Under the pieces are notes generated by a model that did not search any database, was not told where the DNA came from, and saw only the letters and a program-made list of their open reading frames with translations. From Hypericum androsaemum (lineage: Eukaryota; Streptophyta; Magnoliopsida; Malpighiales; Hypericaceae), in contig OZ023187.1 of the NCBI GenBank assembly GCA_963995505.1, forward strand, positions 1,805,501 through 1,869,500: a stretch of DNA of 64,000 nt. Reading direction: 5' to 3'. The position numbers were made by a program, and so were the translations under genes. Below are positions 11,446 to 25,100 of this stretch, one piece after another (the stretch's first letter is position 1; each line of letters begins with the position of its first letter).

Positions 11446-14430
11446 CTGATTAGTTCTTGTTCTGGATGCTAATTAATTTTTTGAAAAGAAAAAAAATTAT
11501 GAGTAATTTTTTAGTTCAAAAAATCAGATTTTAAGAAAGTGATATTGGAAAACAGTTTCTGATGTCCTTGAGTGAATAATTTGGATAGTTCAGATGATTG
11601 AACTGAAATTATTGTACAAAACAAGCATGAAAGGACTTCGTCATTATTTGCACACGGGTGAAAATCCCAGGTTGTAATCTGATATTAGTGTGCGTAACGC
11701 GTATAAGGATTTCGTCCTTATTTTGTAAGCGCGAGAAACCTTTAGAATTAAAGTGAAATAGTTCCACTCTGAACGGTTTAAAAGGCATTGTCCTTATTTG
11801 TATACGTGTTAAACCTGAGCGACTAAATTGTAATTTTATCCCAAAAATCCCCAAATCGGGGATGAACCCTAATCATAGAACTGGGGTTTTTCCCCCGATT
11901 CAATCACCTCAAAGTCAACCAAATCGGGGGACGACGAGTATAAATCTCATCTCCGACGACATACCGTGACTTCTGCGATCTTCTTGGTCAGATTTTTTCG
12001 GTCTAAATCGGATAAAAATCGCCCGATGACATTTTTTTTTCTTCCGACGAACGAACGACGGAGTTCGTTGTAGCTCAAAAAAATGAGTTTTCTCGACGAG
12101 GATGTGTCGAGGCTGACCGGAGCAGTATGGTGGGTGTCCAGTTCGGGCGTGTTTCGGCGTCGTCGCGATGGCCGGAGCAGTTCTTCCTTTCGGTCTTTTT
12201 TGTTTTCTTCCGCTCGGCGAAGAAGAAGAGGAGTAAAAAGAAGGGAAATTATGGAAAGGGCAAATCTGTAATTTCACAAAATTTTTTGCCTAAGTATATA
12301 TACTCGAGGAGGGCAAAAACGTAATTTCATGGACATATATAAATCTGGGTTAGTTTTAGCCCAGGTGGGCTTATTCCTCCCTGTCTGGGCCGGCCCGCGG
12401 GTTGACTGAGAGTCCATGCGGGCTTCTCTTTGGGCCATTCGGCCCATAAAAAAAGGAGTTAGCCCGACCCGCGTTTGACTTAAAGTCAACGCGGGTCTTC
12501 TGGGCCTTTAATGATCTACTCAACCCGAATTTGACCAAATATGGTCAAGTGGGCTTGTTGGATTTATTTTTGGGCAAATTTTGGGATGTCTAAAATTTTG
12601 GACCAAATTATATTTCGTACGGGCCTAAGCCCAAAACGAATTAAAAAAAAGGGTTAGAAAGGCCTTGTGGGCCTCTGACCAAAGACCCAACTCGCGTTGA
12701 CTAACTTGAAAAAGTCAACAAGTGCTCCCATGTTAGGCTTTTTTGGCTTGACTTTGGGAATTAAATTGATTTAAGTTGTTCTTAAGTCAAAAATGGGTCT
12801 CATGTGGATAAAAGATTATTACGAATCTTTTAACCATGTTGGTTTAGAAAATTATTTCGATAATTTTTACAAACCTAATATTTTCTGGAAGAGTTCGGAA
12901 AATATATTTTCTAATATTTTTTGAAGTATGTGTACTGATAAAATAGAAAATTAAATATGACCTATTGATCACGTATGAAAGCTCAATTATGAACACATTT
13001 CCTTGATGTGAGTTATCATCGTTTGATTAAAAATTATGATTTTTAATCGTTGGAAAAATATGAGTGTTGACCCAAAGTTTATGATAACGTTCAAAAGTCC
13101 CCCGTTCGTGCTTTTTATTTTAAAGCACGTGTTGCGATTGTACTCGACATGTATTTGCGATATTGAAGTATCGTATCTGCTAGATGGAGTATAAGGATAG
13201 CAGAAAGGTGCTCAGAAGAGCACATAATTTTTGTTCACAAAAGATACAAGAGTGTGTCTAGGCTGGAGGTTATGACTGCGGAATAAATTGGCGTACGATA
13301 TGTAAGCATCTTCTAGTAATGATGAAGATGATGGAAAACATCAGAGTTTTTTCCTACCTATTTGATATGGCACATGCAAAGGCATTTTTAAACGTCTGTT
13401 AGGATATTTGGGCAGGAGAAATTTTTGTAGAAAATTACCTTCGATGCTCTAATGAAGTTGCGAAGTGGACAATGAGTGCGTCGCTTCTACACTAAGGAAT
13501 GTGTTTTCAGATTCTTGTATCCTAGTGCCCTACAGATCATCGAATCTGCACCAGTCTGAGTCATGTAATTTAGACCCTCCTAGTTATGCGTGAATCATTT
13601 AAATTTATGTTAGGTCTTATTGGAAGTTTTCGAACACTTGGTGTTTAGAACTTAAAGTATTTCCATGGTTATTTTGTCATTCAATAAAGACATATGTTGT
13701 CTTGACTAAATAAAATATTTAATTGATTGATTATAACCATGAGAAATATCCACTTGAATTTACTAACCGAAGAACTTTGGACATTTAAAGTTTGAAATTA
13801 ATTCTCGGAGGGTGAGGGGAAGCATACCCGTGACTTTCTTTGAATTCGAGGTTAATTGAGAACTTTAATATAGGTTAAAAGTTACGAGTGTTTAGTAAAT
13901 TATTGTATTGCTGAAATGATTCTCGACACACAACATTCATAATTTCTCAAAACTATGTGGATAGCTATGTGCCGATAGAACAATAGGTTCTAAGACTATA
14001 GACGTGATTATAGTCTAATCTGTGGATGTACTCAATAAATGGGTTGATCGCACAATAAAAAAGGTGTCTATGTGAGATGTCCATTGTGATCAGCAAGCTA
14101 GCTATGCTGGCCACATGCTCAAATGTTGAGTATAAAATTTAAACTGTTCCATGCCTACAAAATTGGATCATGTGGATGACCCTAATGCATATTGATAATG
14201 TTATGACATTTCATGAATGCGGAATGTCACCTTGAGCTGAAAAAGGATAACCTCTTAGCAATCGAAGTCCATCCTGAGGTGTATGCGACTAGTGCTTGTT
14301 CCAGTGGGAGCAAATAGCAAGGTTGACCACTGTGGTGAAGGCAAATAGAATTTTTGGGAAATAAAAAAGTAAAATTGAACGGACTTAATCCAAACTCAAC
14401 CCGAAATAAGAGTTCTGAGGGTGAGAGGAA
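11446..14430 (+). other. Copia A leader and decayed gag region
   Basis: Sequence between the primer binding site and the first recognisable coding remnant. 12340-12740 is unusually GC-rich and holds repeated gggccc/cccgcg and gttgac-type words, a probable untranslated leader. Beyond 13300 it should correspond to gag by position, but I could not read a reliable domain. Short open frames here are not convincing genes. Confidence 0.5.
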
Positions 14431-17157
14431 TGTAAAGGTCTAACATTTCTGAGCTGAAATATTTTTACTGTCAAATGAAGGGGCACTTTGCAATAGGTTA
14501 CACTGTCAAAGAGACGAGACACTCATTTAACTCACTTGCGAGTGAATTAAATGTGTCTAGCTCCACCCTTCTAATTAAATGTCACTTAATTGTGTGTGAC
14601 AAATGCAATAAAGACAAGACCATATGACAAAGAAATGTGAAATCTTTGTCGAATTTCGATGAGTACCAATTGGAGCAAGCTCCATTATATATACACGAGT
14701 AGAAGTTAAAATGGTTGGCTCATGCAGAGTGAGCCTACATATCGTGCTTCTATATAACGTGTTATATACTCCGAGAAATTCATGGAATTTTATGTCTGTT
14801 AAAGTTTTTACTCACTCTTAGTTTTCATTGGATGATTGAGTACATCATACTTAGTTAATTTTTTGGATAAGTCTTTCCACATTTTAGTTATTTAATGAAT
14901 GGTTTCTCATCATGGATGTTGATATGTGAGATTTACATAGTGATGGTTTTTTCGTGATCACAACTTTTCTGACGTCTCGAGATGATGTTATGTTGTGATA
15001 TTCTAGACTGGGCCAAATTGGTCAAAAACGCATGAATTGTCTTGTGTATGCAGGACTAAAGGGTATTTAGAGAAGGCTAAATTTGCCCACATGCGAACGT
15101 TACTAGAAGAAAAAACCTAAATGAGAGCCATTTGGCAGAATAACTAGATATGATTGTTCGGTGCAATTAATTCATTCTGACGTATGTGGTTGAGTGAATG
15201 TGAGGGCAAGGCATGAGGCCTATTATTATTTCATTACATTTTATAGATGACTATATTTAGATATGGTCAAATCTATTTGATTTCTCACAAGTCTAAAGTT
15301 TTGTGTAACTTCAAGGCATTCGTGTATAATGCTGAGAATCAATTTGATCTGAAGATCAAGACCTCACAAATTGATTGTGGTCATGATTATCTTCTGATTT
15401 AAAATTTCATGTGATGAAAATAGATTGAACATGAGTGGTTCATTTCTCGCACATCTCATTAGAATGAGACAGCGGAAATAAGGAATTAAATTCTTCTTGA
15501 CATGATTAGACATGCGATAGCGGAGGAAAATTAGCCTATATCTTTTGATGGAGATGCGCTCCACCACATATGTTCTAATTCGTGTGCCCTCTAAGCGTGT
15601 CACTCCTACTTCTCACCAGCTGTAGATAGGTCGAAAGCTCGATCTAAGCTACTTAAGGTTGTGAGAATAGATTGGGAGTATCAAAGAGATACGTGTTCAT
15701 GGGCGAAGTGAGTAGCGACTTACTTTGTATAAAACTGATGAGCTAGAATTATTTGGATCACTCCTTCCGAGTGGAAGAATTATGGAGGAGGAAGATTTAC
15801 CACCTCCAGCTGATCCGGAAGTTCATGATCAAAATGATCTTCATCTCATTAGGAGTATGAATGATCTTCATCTCAGTGAGAGTATGATTGATCTTTATCT
15901 CAGTGGGAGTAAAATTCTAAATTTCAGTGGGAATTTGGAATGTAACTTCTGTAGGAATACGATTCTAGATTACGATAAATATAAGAGATGTTTATCAAAA
16001 CTGAAATTTTGTGAAGCTGAAAGAATAAAATTTTTACACTAACGACTTAAGGTCGAAGGTGTGAGAAATACTCTCTTGAATAAAGGTACAAGTGAGATTA
16101 CTATAAGATGAGAATGAACACAAGAATATTTCTGATGCTCTATCGGTTCCCAATGAGAATCAATTAGTTAAAGCAATGAAGAAAGTTATGACTTTCATAA
16201 AATAAAACCATGTTTAAGAACTGGTTGAATGTTGACCTACCTTAGGGACACAATTTGAGAATTGATGAATTCTCGGAATTAAGCGTAAAAGACTCGCTTA
16301 GCTGTCATAGAATTCACACAACGTGAAGGAACTGACTATGAGAAGTCATTCTCAGTTGTTGTGAGATTCATGCCTTATAAGTTTATTCTGGCTATAATGA
16401 CTTACTTGATCTAGAGCTACATCAAATGGATGTAAAGACTACACTTCTCGAAAGAGAATTGGATGGAAAAACTTATATGGTTCAACCAGAGGGTTACATC
16501 CAAAAGAATGAGGCAGTAAATGTAGAGTTTGCTAATGTTGAGATTTGCTCATGGCCTCATACAGTCTTCAAGACAATATTGTACATGTCGTTTCATAATT
16601 CGATCATGTCGTATGATTTCGAATTGATTGACGACTACTATGATGTCTATTTTAAATGCACTAAAAAAAGTTTGTCATTGTATATTGTGTGTAGATGGCA
16701 TACGAATAGCCAGAATTGACTAAAGATATCTTAACAAGGTCAAAGTGTAGTTTTCAGCCAACTTTGAGATAAAAGGTATGAGAGATGTTGATTACATACT
16801 CGGAATTAAGATTTTGAGAAATCGTTTGAGTTGGACGATTTGAATGTGATGACAGCAATCTACAATATGTCCTAGTAGTCAAATGGTCATTTTCTGAATA
16901 AAGACTTGTATCCAAAAATATCTCAGGAGCTAAAGGATGCGATGGATGTCCTTTAACCGAATGCTATGGATTATCTTGAATCCAAGCATAGCACATTGAC
17001 AAGCGGTCAAAGAAATTATGAAGTACTAAAAAATGATTATAGAATCATAATTGAGTTATCGAGGTCAAGACTTCATATCGTGAGGTTATATTGATGCCGT
17101 TCGGGTTGAGATATGGATATATGAAAATCTATATTGGGATATGTAATTCTTGCTAAC
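14430..17157 (+). pseudogene. Copia A gag-pol remnant (zinc knuckle to RT/RNase H)
   Basis: Decayed coding sequence in the right order. About 14455-14520: a degenerate CCHC knuckle (YFYCQMKGHFA). About 15000-15070: a pre-integrase motif (LGQIGQKRMNC). 15140-15360: integrase core pieces (YLISHKSKV). 15725-16040: a linker with GSLLPSGRI. 16426-16510: RT start MDVKTTLLERELDGK then VQPEGYIQK. About 16760-16830: DVDYILGIKI. The same words occur in the copia element at the right end of the window (GSLLPSGRI, MDVKTAFLHGELDE, QPEGYIQKG), so the two are relatives. Many stops and shifts; not functional. The sequence breaks at 17157, where the Athila-like element has entered. Confidence 0.8.
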
Positions 17158-18586
17158 TGATAAGCAATTAAACGCACAAGCAAATAGTATAGTGGTAAGT
17201 AAGGTTCTTAGAACTGAGGGTTGAACACTAAATCAAGGCAAGTAATTGTGTGAAGCGGGAAAATTAAAGTTTTATAATGATTGTGAAAGGTCGCAAGTAA
17301 ATAAAAGAGATCGAAAATGCAAATAAAAGACGAGTTGTAAATCAATGGAGATAAACGAGCACGATACCCTTATGGACTACCCATCTATGTCGAGACTATG
17401 GTTTTTATGAAGTTCTAACTAGTACCCGGAGTGTTCTAATGCATCTCCCTAACGCTTCCGCTCATTAGGATGACAAAACTAAGCTAGAGTAGTTCATGAT
17501 TACTAATCAACGCTTCCGCTCATTAATTAGACCAAGAACTAAACTAAACTCAATTATGAAGTTAACTCCTATCGGATTATCCCTTAGTATCAAGATTCCT
17601 CATTAATACTTTAAGACATGTCAATTGACTCTTCCGTTGATTCTAATGCCTTCCGGTCCATTATTATCAACTAAATATCATAATCTAAGTGATCAATTTA
17701 GATTAAGCATTAAGATCATCAATTGACAACTACTACGAAAGATAATCAAACCATAGCTAACATAGATGAGTAATCACATAATTAGGGCATCGCACTCACA
17801 AGAGAACTACTCGCTAATCATGTTAACAAAGCACAAAAGATTAACGAAGAACATGATATCAATTAACATAAAAGATAGAGGAAGAAAAAGCTTAGTCGTG
17901 ATGATCAAGCCTTGCCAACCCTTCTCCCTGTAGTTAATTGGAATCGTGACTTTTTATTAAGCTCCAAGCTGTGCCCAGTTGCCGTAGTACAAAAAAACTC
18001 CCCAAACCGTATAGGCTATGGCATATATATAGCCAAAAGTTTTTCTCGAAATTGGGAAAACCTAGAGGAGGTTAAGCTAAATTGGAAGTCTTGTCGGTCA
18101 AGTAATAATATAAAATATTATAACTTAAGTCCTAAAGCCGAAACAGGAGGCTAAAAGTCAAATAATTCCTTAAGGGAATCCGAAATCACAATTAAATAGG
18201 AAGCCCGACTAAAGCTGCCTTGGGCGAACTAGCGACCGCTAGTTGACTTGCGGCCGCCAGTTCGCGTCTTCGCAAATCTCTGTAACTCTCGACTAGCGGT
18301 CGCCAGTTCACTAGCGATGGGGAGCTCGACTAGCGATCGCTAGTCAACTGGCGACGGGGATTCGCTAGCTTCTGCCTGCGTCGTTCTGTCGTCCAACCCT
18401 TGATCCACGTGCCCACGAACCGCTTCAAATTCCTAACAAAATACATCACGAACGGTAAAAGTCCACTCCATCATACGAAAGCATTAAAACAACCAAAAAC
18501 TTAATAGAATGAGAATAAAACAAACGGAACAACGACTTAAATATACAAACTACTTAGCAAATAACTGAGCGTTTACACACTCATCA
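17158..18586 (-). repeat. Athila-like element, 3' LTR
   Basis: 1,429 bp; pairs with 30114-31579. Contains a GC-rich cassette near 18222-18370 made of repeated actagcg/cgctagt words, including the palindrome CTAGCGATCGCTAG. Confidence 0.95.
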
Positions 18587-20159
18587 CACCCCCACACTTA
18601 TTTCCTTGCTTGTCCTCAAGTAAGGCGCATCAGACACACCCAAACTTTCAAACTCTTATTAAAAGACCACCCCACAACTAAGTAGTGTACCTACCTGAGC
18701 ACAAGGAGTAAGAACGTGTAGACACCGCATCTTTGATGGTTTAACCCAATTTTCGCACTTAGTAGATTACACTAGAGGGTTGACCACTCAGAGGTTCGAA
18801 ATTTTAAGCTCACATATATGAGTAGTCAACTACCTATCACTCGCGTACACGTCCGGGATCTCAAAGTTTCATACGTCTCACTTAGTGGTGCCTCGATAAA
18901 TGTGGGGCTCATGATCAAGGGGACTTTTCATTGGGTTGTAATGGGGTTAAGGTCAGGTGAGGATAAAATATGTGGGAAGTAGCTAAACCACCCGGCCGAG
19001 GAGCTCACAAAAATGTTCTAGCTCTCGTCTACTCTAAATACCTCACATTATATCTAATACGCACTCATCCCAAGATTACACCCAAATTCTATTGACCACT
19101 TAGCTCGAGCCGTGCCATTTATTCACTTTCCAACCTCTTTCCAAACTTTCCACTTTCCATCATTCAACGTTTGTTCCATTTCCAACTTTCACATTCCTTT
19201 TTCATCACTTTTTCACTTTTTTTTTCTTCACTTTTCTTTTTTCTTTCTTTTTTTCTTTTTTTCCTTTTTTTCTCTTTTCACCATCCACATCCATACATCA
19301 TAACACACATCTAAGGCAGCTGGTCTCGGCTTCTTTGTTGGCCTCAATTCTACCCATTACCCCATTGTTTATTCCCAAGCTATTCTACCAAATGAACCCT
19401 TACAACAATACCCCAAAGATTAAGACCTAATGCATCCTCGGACCAAAGTAATCAAAGGTGGGTAAGATTGTGGATATATGGCTTGCATAATGGCTTACAT
19501 ATAATACTTCAAAGGAAAAGGCTTAAGCTCAACGTGTTTAAACAAGAGATATATAAGGTTTTCAACTCTAAGGCTCTAGGCTCAAAATCAAAGATGGCCC
19601 CCGTCCTGTCACTTACACCAACACCACCAAAACGGTACCAAGTAATGGCATGAAACCCGATGACCGGAGCAATGTAGGCACCTCATGCTATGCAGAGACG
19701 GTTGTCTCCTCCTTCGGCTCTAAAATCTCACAAGGTCACTCATCAATGCCGCTAGTATAATCTACCAAGTGCAACCACTAACCTAAACAACCAAGGGTGT
19801 TGTTCCTACACGTCCCTACTCATCGTACTCAAACTTGATTCCCAACATGGTATGGGATGTAACTCCTAACAAAAGTTCAAAATTTGAGGGGGAAGACTCA
19901 TCATCTGCTTTTGACATCACTTCATTCACAGACACGAACAAACACACTCCTAAATTCAGACCTAAACTCGATCGCACACACCAAACCGAAATGAAAATGC
20001 ACGGTGACCCCCCCCCACACTTATTAAACACATTGTCCGCAATGTAGGGAAGACACAAACAAACAGCACAGCAGAGCAACACAGACCATAAAGACAGAAC
20101 AGACACTTCGACAATAGACGACAAATAAGAAGAAAGGGAAGAAGGCTGGTACTGCCCTG
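18587..20159 (-). other. Athila-like element: purine tract and 3' non-coding region
   Basis: The polypurine tract (minus AGTGTGGGGGTG, 18587-18598) starts this stretch. Then follow about 1.5 kb with no long frame, containing a C/T-rich tract on the plus strand at about 19195-19275. A second G-run very like the polypurine tract (minus AATAAGTGTGGGGGGGGGTC) lies at about 20010-20030, just downstream of the extra ORF. Confidence 0.65.
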
Positions 20160-21722
20160 TCAAGCAGGAGGCGGAGGTGGCGGCGGAAAGGGAAAGTTAG
20201 CGCGCATCCAGTCCAGCTGCGCCTGCTGAGCTGCTTCCATCCGTGTGTGGAACTCCTGCTGAGCCGCAAAGTGGGCTGCTTGGGCAGCTGCCATTCGGTC
20301 ATTGTACTGCCGCTGCTCCTGGTAGAAGGTGTCCTGTGTAGCAGCTAAGGAGGTGTAGCGATCGAGGAGCTCCTGCTGAGCCACCTCCAAACGAGCAGCG
20401 TGTTCGTGCTGCCATTGCCAATGGGCCTCGTGGGTAGTGGCCATCTCAGTCATGCGAATCTCCAAGCTGGTCACGTGCTCGGTCAGGTCCACGATATCCG
20501 CTTGGTGAGCGGGGAGCTGAGCAGGTTGATCGTGGAGAAGTCGTTTCACCGTCCTCCGGTCTTTCCATTTCTTGTAAGAGACCACCTCCTGACCATTCCG
20601 CGTGGTTTTGGTGATGAGCTGGCATGACCGGAGAAGTGGAATGTTAATCACAGTCGGAGGCCGAGGGACGCCCGCGGAACCTGCAAGATCATCAGGGAAA
20701 AAGTGCTCCGCAATGCGGGTGATTATATGGCCCAGAAATACCAACGTGCGGTGCCCGGCTATAATTTTCTTGAAAACTTCCATGATCAAATTAAATGTGC
20801 TAAAGGCAGTCCGACGACGCACACAATGCAGAATATATAACTGGGTACGGGTCACTCGACTTTCCTCATTGACTCCAGTGAATGCGAGACACATAAAATG
20901 ATGCAGCACAGACATATGTGGATCACGAATGAGGGCGGAAGGGGCATGGCCATCGGTGTACTCAGGAAAGCCAGTGATGGCATACCATGCCCGATCCGCC
21001 TCCCCATCAGTGGAAAAATCCAACGGACCCCCGCCCGACTGAATAGCCAGGATGTCAACCAGAAGTGGCTCATCAACTGTAAATGGTTTCCCAAATAGAC
21101 GGGCAGAAAATGACAACTTATTCTCAGCAATGACCAAGGTAGTGTAAAACTCAGACATTAACCCAAGGTATGCAGGAACAAAGTTATCAGCAAAATACTC
21201 CCACCCTAGAGACTGTAGAGCAGCGCGAAGGGCAACATCAATACCAAGCGTACGCATGTCATCCCACTCAATCACATTATATGTATGCAAACGAAGTGCG
21301 CGAAACTTAGAAAACCTGGCAACTTCCCAATCGTGAAGCAATGGGAAGGGTGTCTCGCTCTGTCCGGCAGAAGCCTCGAGAGGTGGGGATGCCGGTGGCG
21401 AAGGAGATGGCGACGGGGAGGACTGCGGAGGTGTGAGTGCCCTTCGTTTCTGCTTCTTTATGGGTGGCGGCTGCTGTTTGCTCGTACCAGCTGTCCGAGT
21501 CATCGTTGCAACCAGAACGTGCGGGAAGTGGCCAGAATGTCGCCGGACGGTCGCCGGACAATCGCCGGAGTGACGCCGGACAGTGGTCGGTAGCGGCGGT
21601 GGAGCTGGTGACGTCGGGGCGTAGGCCTCGTCACGGTGAGTAATAATGCTCAAAGGGGCCCGTGGTGTAGGAGCTCCGGTGGATGGCAATCGAGGCTCGA
21701 AAAAAATTAGGGTTGTACCCAT
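20160..21722 (-). CDS. Extra ORF of the Athila-like element (520 aa, intact)
   Basis: An unbroken 520-codon frame between pol and the 3' LTR, the position of the so-called env-like or additional ORF in Athila/Tat elements. A low-complexity Pro/Ser-rich N-terminus (KKQKRRALTPP, SPSPSPSP) includes a basic patch that could be a nuclear signal. A globular middle part (about residues 130-370) has LGWEYFADNF, FYTTLVI and FGKPFTVDEPLL, the pattern of the 'putative plant transposon protein' family. A C-terminal region of Gln/Ala-rich heptads (about 400-510, LEIRMTEMATTHEAH, AAQAAHFAAQQEF) is probably coiled coil. The end is poly-Pro. I see no clear transmembrane span, so calling it an envelope would be unsupported. 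Function unknown. Confidence 0.8.
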   Translation of the reverse strand: MGTTLIFFEPRLPSTGAPTPRAPLSIITHRDEAYAPTSPAPPPLPTTVRRHSGDCPATVRRHSGHFPHVLVATMTRTAGTSKQQPPPIKKQKRRALTPPQSSPSPSPSPPASPPLEASAGQSETPFPLLHDWEVARFSKFRALRLHTYNVIEWDDMRTLGIDVALRAALQSLGWEYFADNFVPAYLGLMSEFYTTLVIAENKLSFSARLFGKPFTVDEPLLVDILAIQSGGGPLDFSTDGEADRAWYAITGFPEYTDGHAPSALIRDPHMSVLHHFMCLAFTGVNEESRVTRTQLYILHCVRRRTAFSTFNLIMEVFKKIIAGHRTLVFLGHIITRIAEHFFPDDLAGSAGVPRPPTVINIPLLRSCQLITKTTRNGQEVVSYKKWKDRRTVKRLLHDQPAQLPAHQADIVDLTEHVTSLEIRMTEMATTHEAHWQWQHEHAARLEVAQQELLDRYTSLAATQDTFYQEQRQYNDRMAAAQAAHFAAQQEFHTRMEAAQQAQLDWMRANFPFPPPPPPPA

Positions 21723-21928
21723 TTTCTGACGTGAGTGCCCGGGGTCCCTGGTGGTCAGAGACGGAAGTCTGATGGATCGTGAGCGAGCGGAGGCAGACCG
21801 GCGGTCGTCTGGCGGTCACGGTGCGTGCTTCCTCTTATCCGCTCCTTCGTTGTGATGGTGTGGGTGTGTTTCCTCTTTTTCCTCTCCCCCTCGGTTCTCT
21901 TCTCCTCTGTTGCGCTTTTAAAGTCGAG

Positions 21929-22012
21929 CTTCACGGACTAGCGACCGCTAACTAACTTGCGGTCGCAAGTCCGTAAACTAGCGATCGCTAGTTGTGTGGC
22001 GGCCGCAAAGCG
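21929..22012. repeat. Internal copy of the LTR GC-rich palindromic cassette
   Basis: An 84-bp block of actagcgaccgcta / ggtcgcaagt / actagcgatcgctagt / ggcggccgc words, very similar to the block inside both LTRs (18222-18370 and 31183-31360). It lies between the integrase stop (22161) and the start of the extra ORF (21722). Confidence 0.8.
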
Positions 22013-22160
22013 GTGTTGATTTTTTTTTACACCTACAGAAATAGAACACAGATTTAAACCAAATTAGTAAAGCAAAAATACGCAAAAATAAACTCGAAAA
22101 GAAATTAAAACGCGAAACGTGCTAATTTTTAGTCATTAGCTTGACTTATACTCCCTGAGT

Positions 22161-25100
22161 TTACGGGGCGGATGGCGGGAGTAACGTGTGCACAGCTCGA
22201 GCGCGCTCCACATCATTCCCAAGGTACGGCTTGCACCGCTGGCCATTGACCTTGAACGTATGTCCCTCCGGGTGCTTGACCTCGATGGCTCCATGTGTAG
22301 CGATGTTAACGATTTCGAAGGGTCCGCTCCACCTGGACTTTAGCTTACCAGGGAACAGCTTCAAGCGTGAGTTGTATAGCAGTATACGCTGCCCTACTTG
22401 GAAGTCTTTTGTGCCGATATGAGCATCGTGTCTCTTCTTAGTGATCTCCTTATACAATCTCGAACTTTCAAAAGCACTTGAGCGGAGTTCCTCAAGTTCG
22501 TGGAGTTGAAGGACACGGCGCTCTCCAGCAAGCTTGTAATCATAGTTCAATGCCTTGATCGCCCAAAAGGCCCGATGTTCGAGCTCTACAGGAAGATGAC
22601 ATGCTTTACCGTAGACCAAGCAATAGGGTGTCGTGCCAATCGGGGTTTTGAAAGCAGTGCGGTAAGCCCACAGTGCATCATCTAGTTTTAAAGACCAATC
22701 TTTCCGGGCGGAGCTCACCTGCTTTTCTAGAATCCTCTTCAACTCCCTATTAGAAACTTCAACTTGACCACTAGTTTGAGGATGATAAGGAGTGGCTACC
22801 TTATGAGTGACACCATAGCGCTTGAGGAGTGTGGCGAAAGGTTGGTTGCAAAAGTGTGAACCACCATCACTGATAATTGTGCGAGGAACGCCGAATCGGG
22901 CAAAAAGCTTCTTGAGGAAGCGTAAGACCACCTTGGCATCGTTGGTTGGGGTGGCCCAGGCCTCCACCCACTTAGAGACATAGTCGACTCCAACAACGAT
23001 GTACTTGTTGCCCTTAGATGGAGGGAAAGGACCCATGAAGTCGATCCCCCATACATCAAATAGCTCAACCTCCAATATGCTTGACTGAGGCATTTCGTCC
23101 CTCCGGGAAATATTTCTCGTTCTTTGACAGCGATCGCAACGTTCTACGAACTCCCTTGCATCTTTAAAAATGGTGGGCCAATAAAACCCACACTCCAACA
23201 CTCTTGAAGCCGTCCTTGTTGCACCAAAGTGACCAGCGTAAACTGACCCCTGACATTCCTGGAGGACAGATGGTATCTCGTTATCCGGAATACATCGTCT
23301 AAGAAGGCCATCAGCACAACGGCGAAAAAGGTATGGCTCATCCCACACGTAAAAGCAAACATCGCTGAGGAACTTCTTTTTCTGTGAGTGGCTCAAGTCT
23401 TCGGGCATGACTTCACTCACCAAGTAATTGGCAAAGTCTGCATACCATGGAGGTCTTATTGACTGCACATAGAACAAGGCTTCATCTGGGAAGTACTCGA
23501 GGATCCTCCCTTCTTTGTCCATGCCATCACTGTTCTCTAGGCGAGACAAATGATCTGCGACCACATTCTCCGTACCCTTCTTATCCCTGATCACCAAGTC
23601 AAACTCCTGCAAGAGTAAAATCCAATGGATAAGTCGGGGTTTCACATCTTGTTTTGCAAAGAGGTACCTTAAGGCGGCGTGGTCGGTGTAGACGATGACT
23701 TTCGAGCCTAGTAGGTAAGGCCTAAACTTTTCGCAAGCATACACCACTGCGAGCATCTCTTTTTCTGTGGTAATGTAGTTGAGTTGGGCTCCAGCGAGGA
23801 CGCGACTGGCGTAGTAGATGACATGTAAGCGCCCATCTTTCCTTTGGCCTAGGACACAACCCAATGCATCATTGCTGGCATCGCACATGAGCTCGAATGG
23901 GAGGTCCCAAGATGGTGAAGTGATGACCGGGGCAGTGACCAGTGCCATCTGGAGTGTCCTGAAAGCACTTAAGTAAGAATCATTGAACTCAAAAGGGACT
24001 TCTTTATTTAAGAGGTTAGTCAAGGGTTTCGCAATAGAAGAAAAATTCTTAATAAAGCGGCGATAAAACCCGGCATGCCCGAGGAAGGCGCGGATGCCTT
24101 TGACTGTCGTGGGTGGTTGCATCTTTTCTATTGCTTCAGTCTTGGCACGATCAACTTCAATGCCCTTGTGGGAGATCTTGTGACCCAACACAATGCCTTC
24201 TTCGACCATAAAGTGGCACTTCTCCCAGTTGAGCACGAGTCTCTTCTCTTCGCATCTCTGGAGTACTTTATCCAAGTTATGAAGGCAGCCCTCAAATGAA
24301 TCTCCGAAGATGAAAAAATCATCCATGAACTGTCACGACCCATCATGAGGTCGGTGACCGGCGCTAGACTCCACTATATACAAACTATAAAATGCAGATC
24401 TAGCCAGCCTCAAAACATAGCATAAAGTTTATCAATATTTATTTAAAGCAACACCAGGGCACGCTATATACACATGCCTCTCAAAATATAAGATATACAA
24501 AAATGGTGTGAGAACCATCACCAAAAGTCTGAACAAGTTTCCTGTGATACATGTTCAAACCAAAGCATAGTCTAGGATCTAGCCTCTGAAAACCATTACG
24601 GAGCGTCTATACAAGAGTACAAAAGATAGCATGATCCGGAGATCTCAAAAGAGTAGCCCTCGAATGGAAGAGATGGGCATGCACCACGGACTCCAGAACC
24701 CGAGGCAAACTATGATTGTTTTAACCTGAGATGGATTAGTAAGGGGTAAGTGTTTTGAAACACTTAGTAAGAAGATAGAACATAACATATTGGTTATGTC
24801 TGCTACATATGAGAGACAGAACTTAACCATGTCCAACAATATGCAAGACCACAAGATGCATGCCAACCATATGATCACACACACACAAAAGTTCACATAG
24901 TGAACAAATGGTGAGCTATAGATAGATTTAGACGGGCCACTTCCTCTCCAGCACAGGGATATCAACATGGCCATCAGATCTCCTTTCCATAATCACATAC
25001 TAAGTTTAATAGTAGTAAACTAGGATATCCCCAGTCTATGTGCACATAGGCTAACATCCCCGGTTAGCACGGGAAAACCTGTCCATATCTCACCAAAAAC

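Noticed and set aside
20160..21722. Calling the extra Athila-like ORF an envelope protein
   Set aside because: Position fits the 'env-like' label, but I see no signal peptide, transmembrane helix or cleavage site; the sequence fits a plant transposon protein family better.
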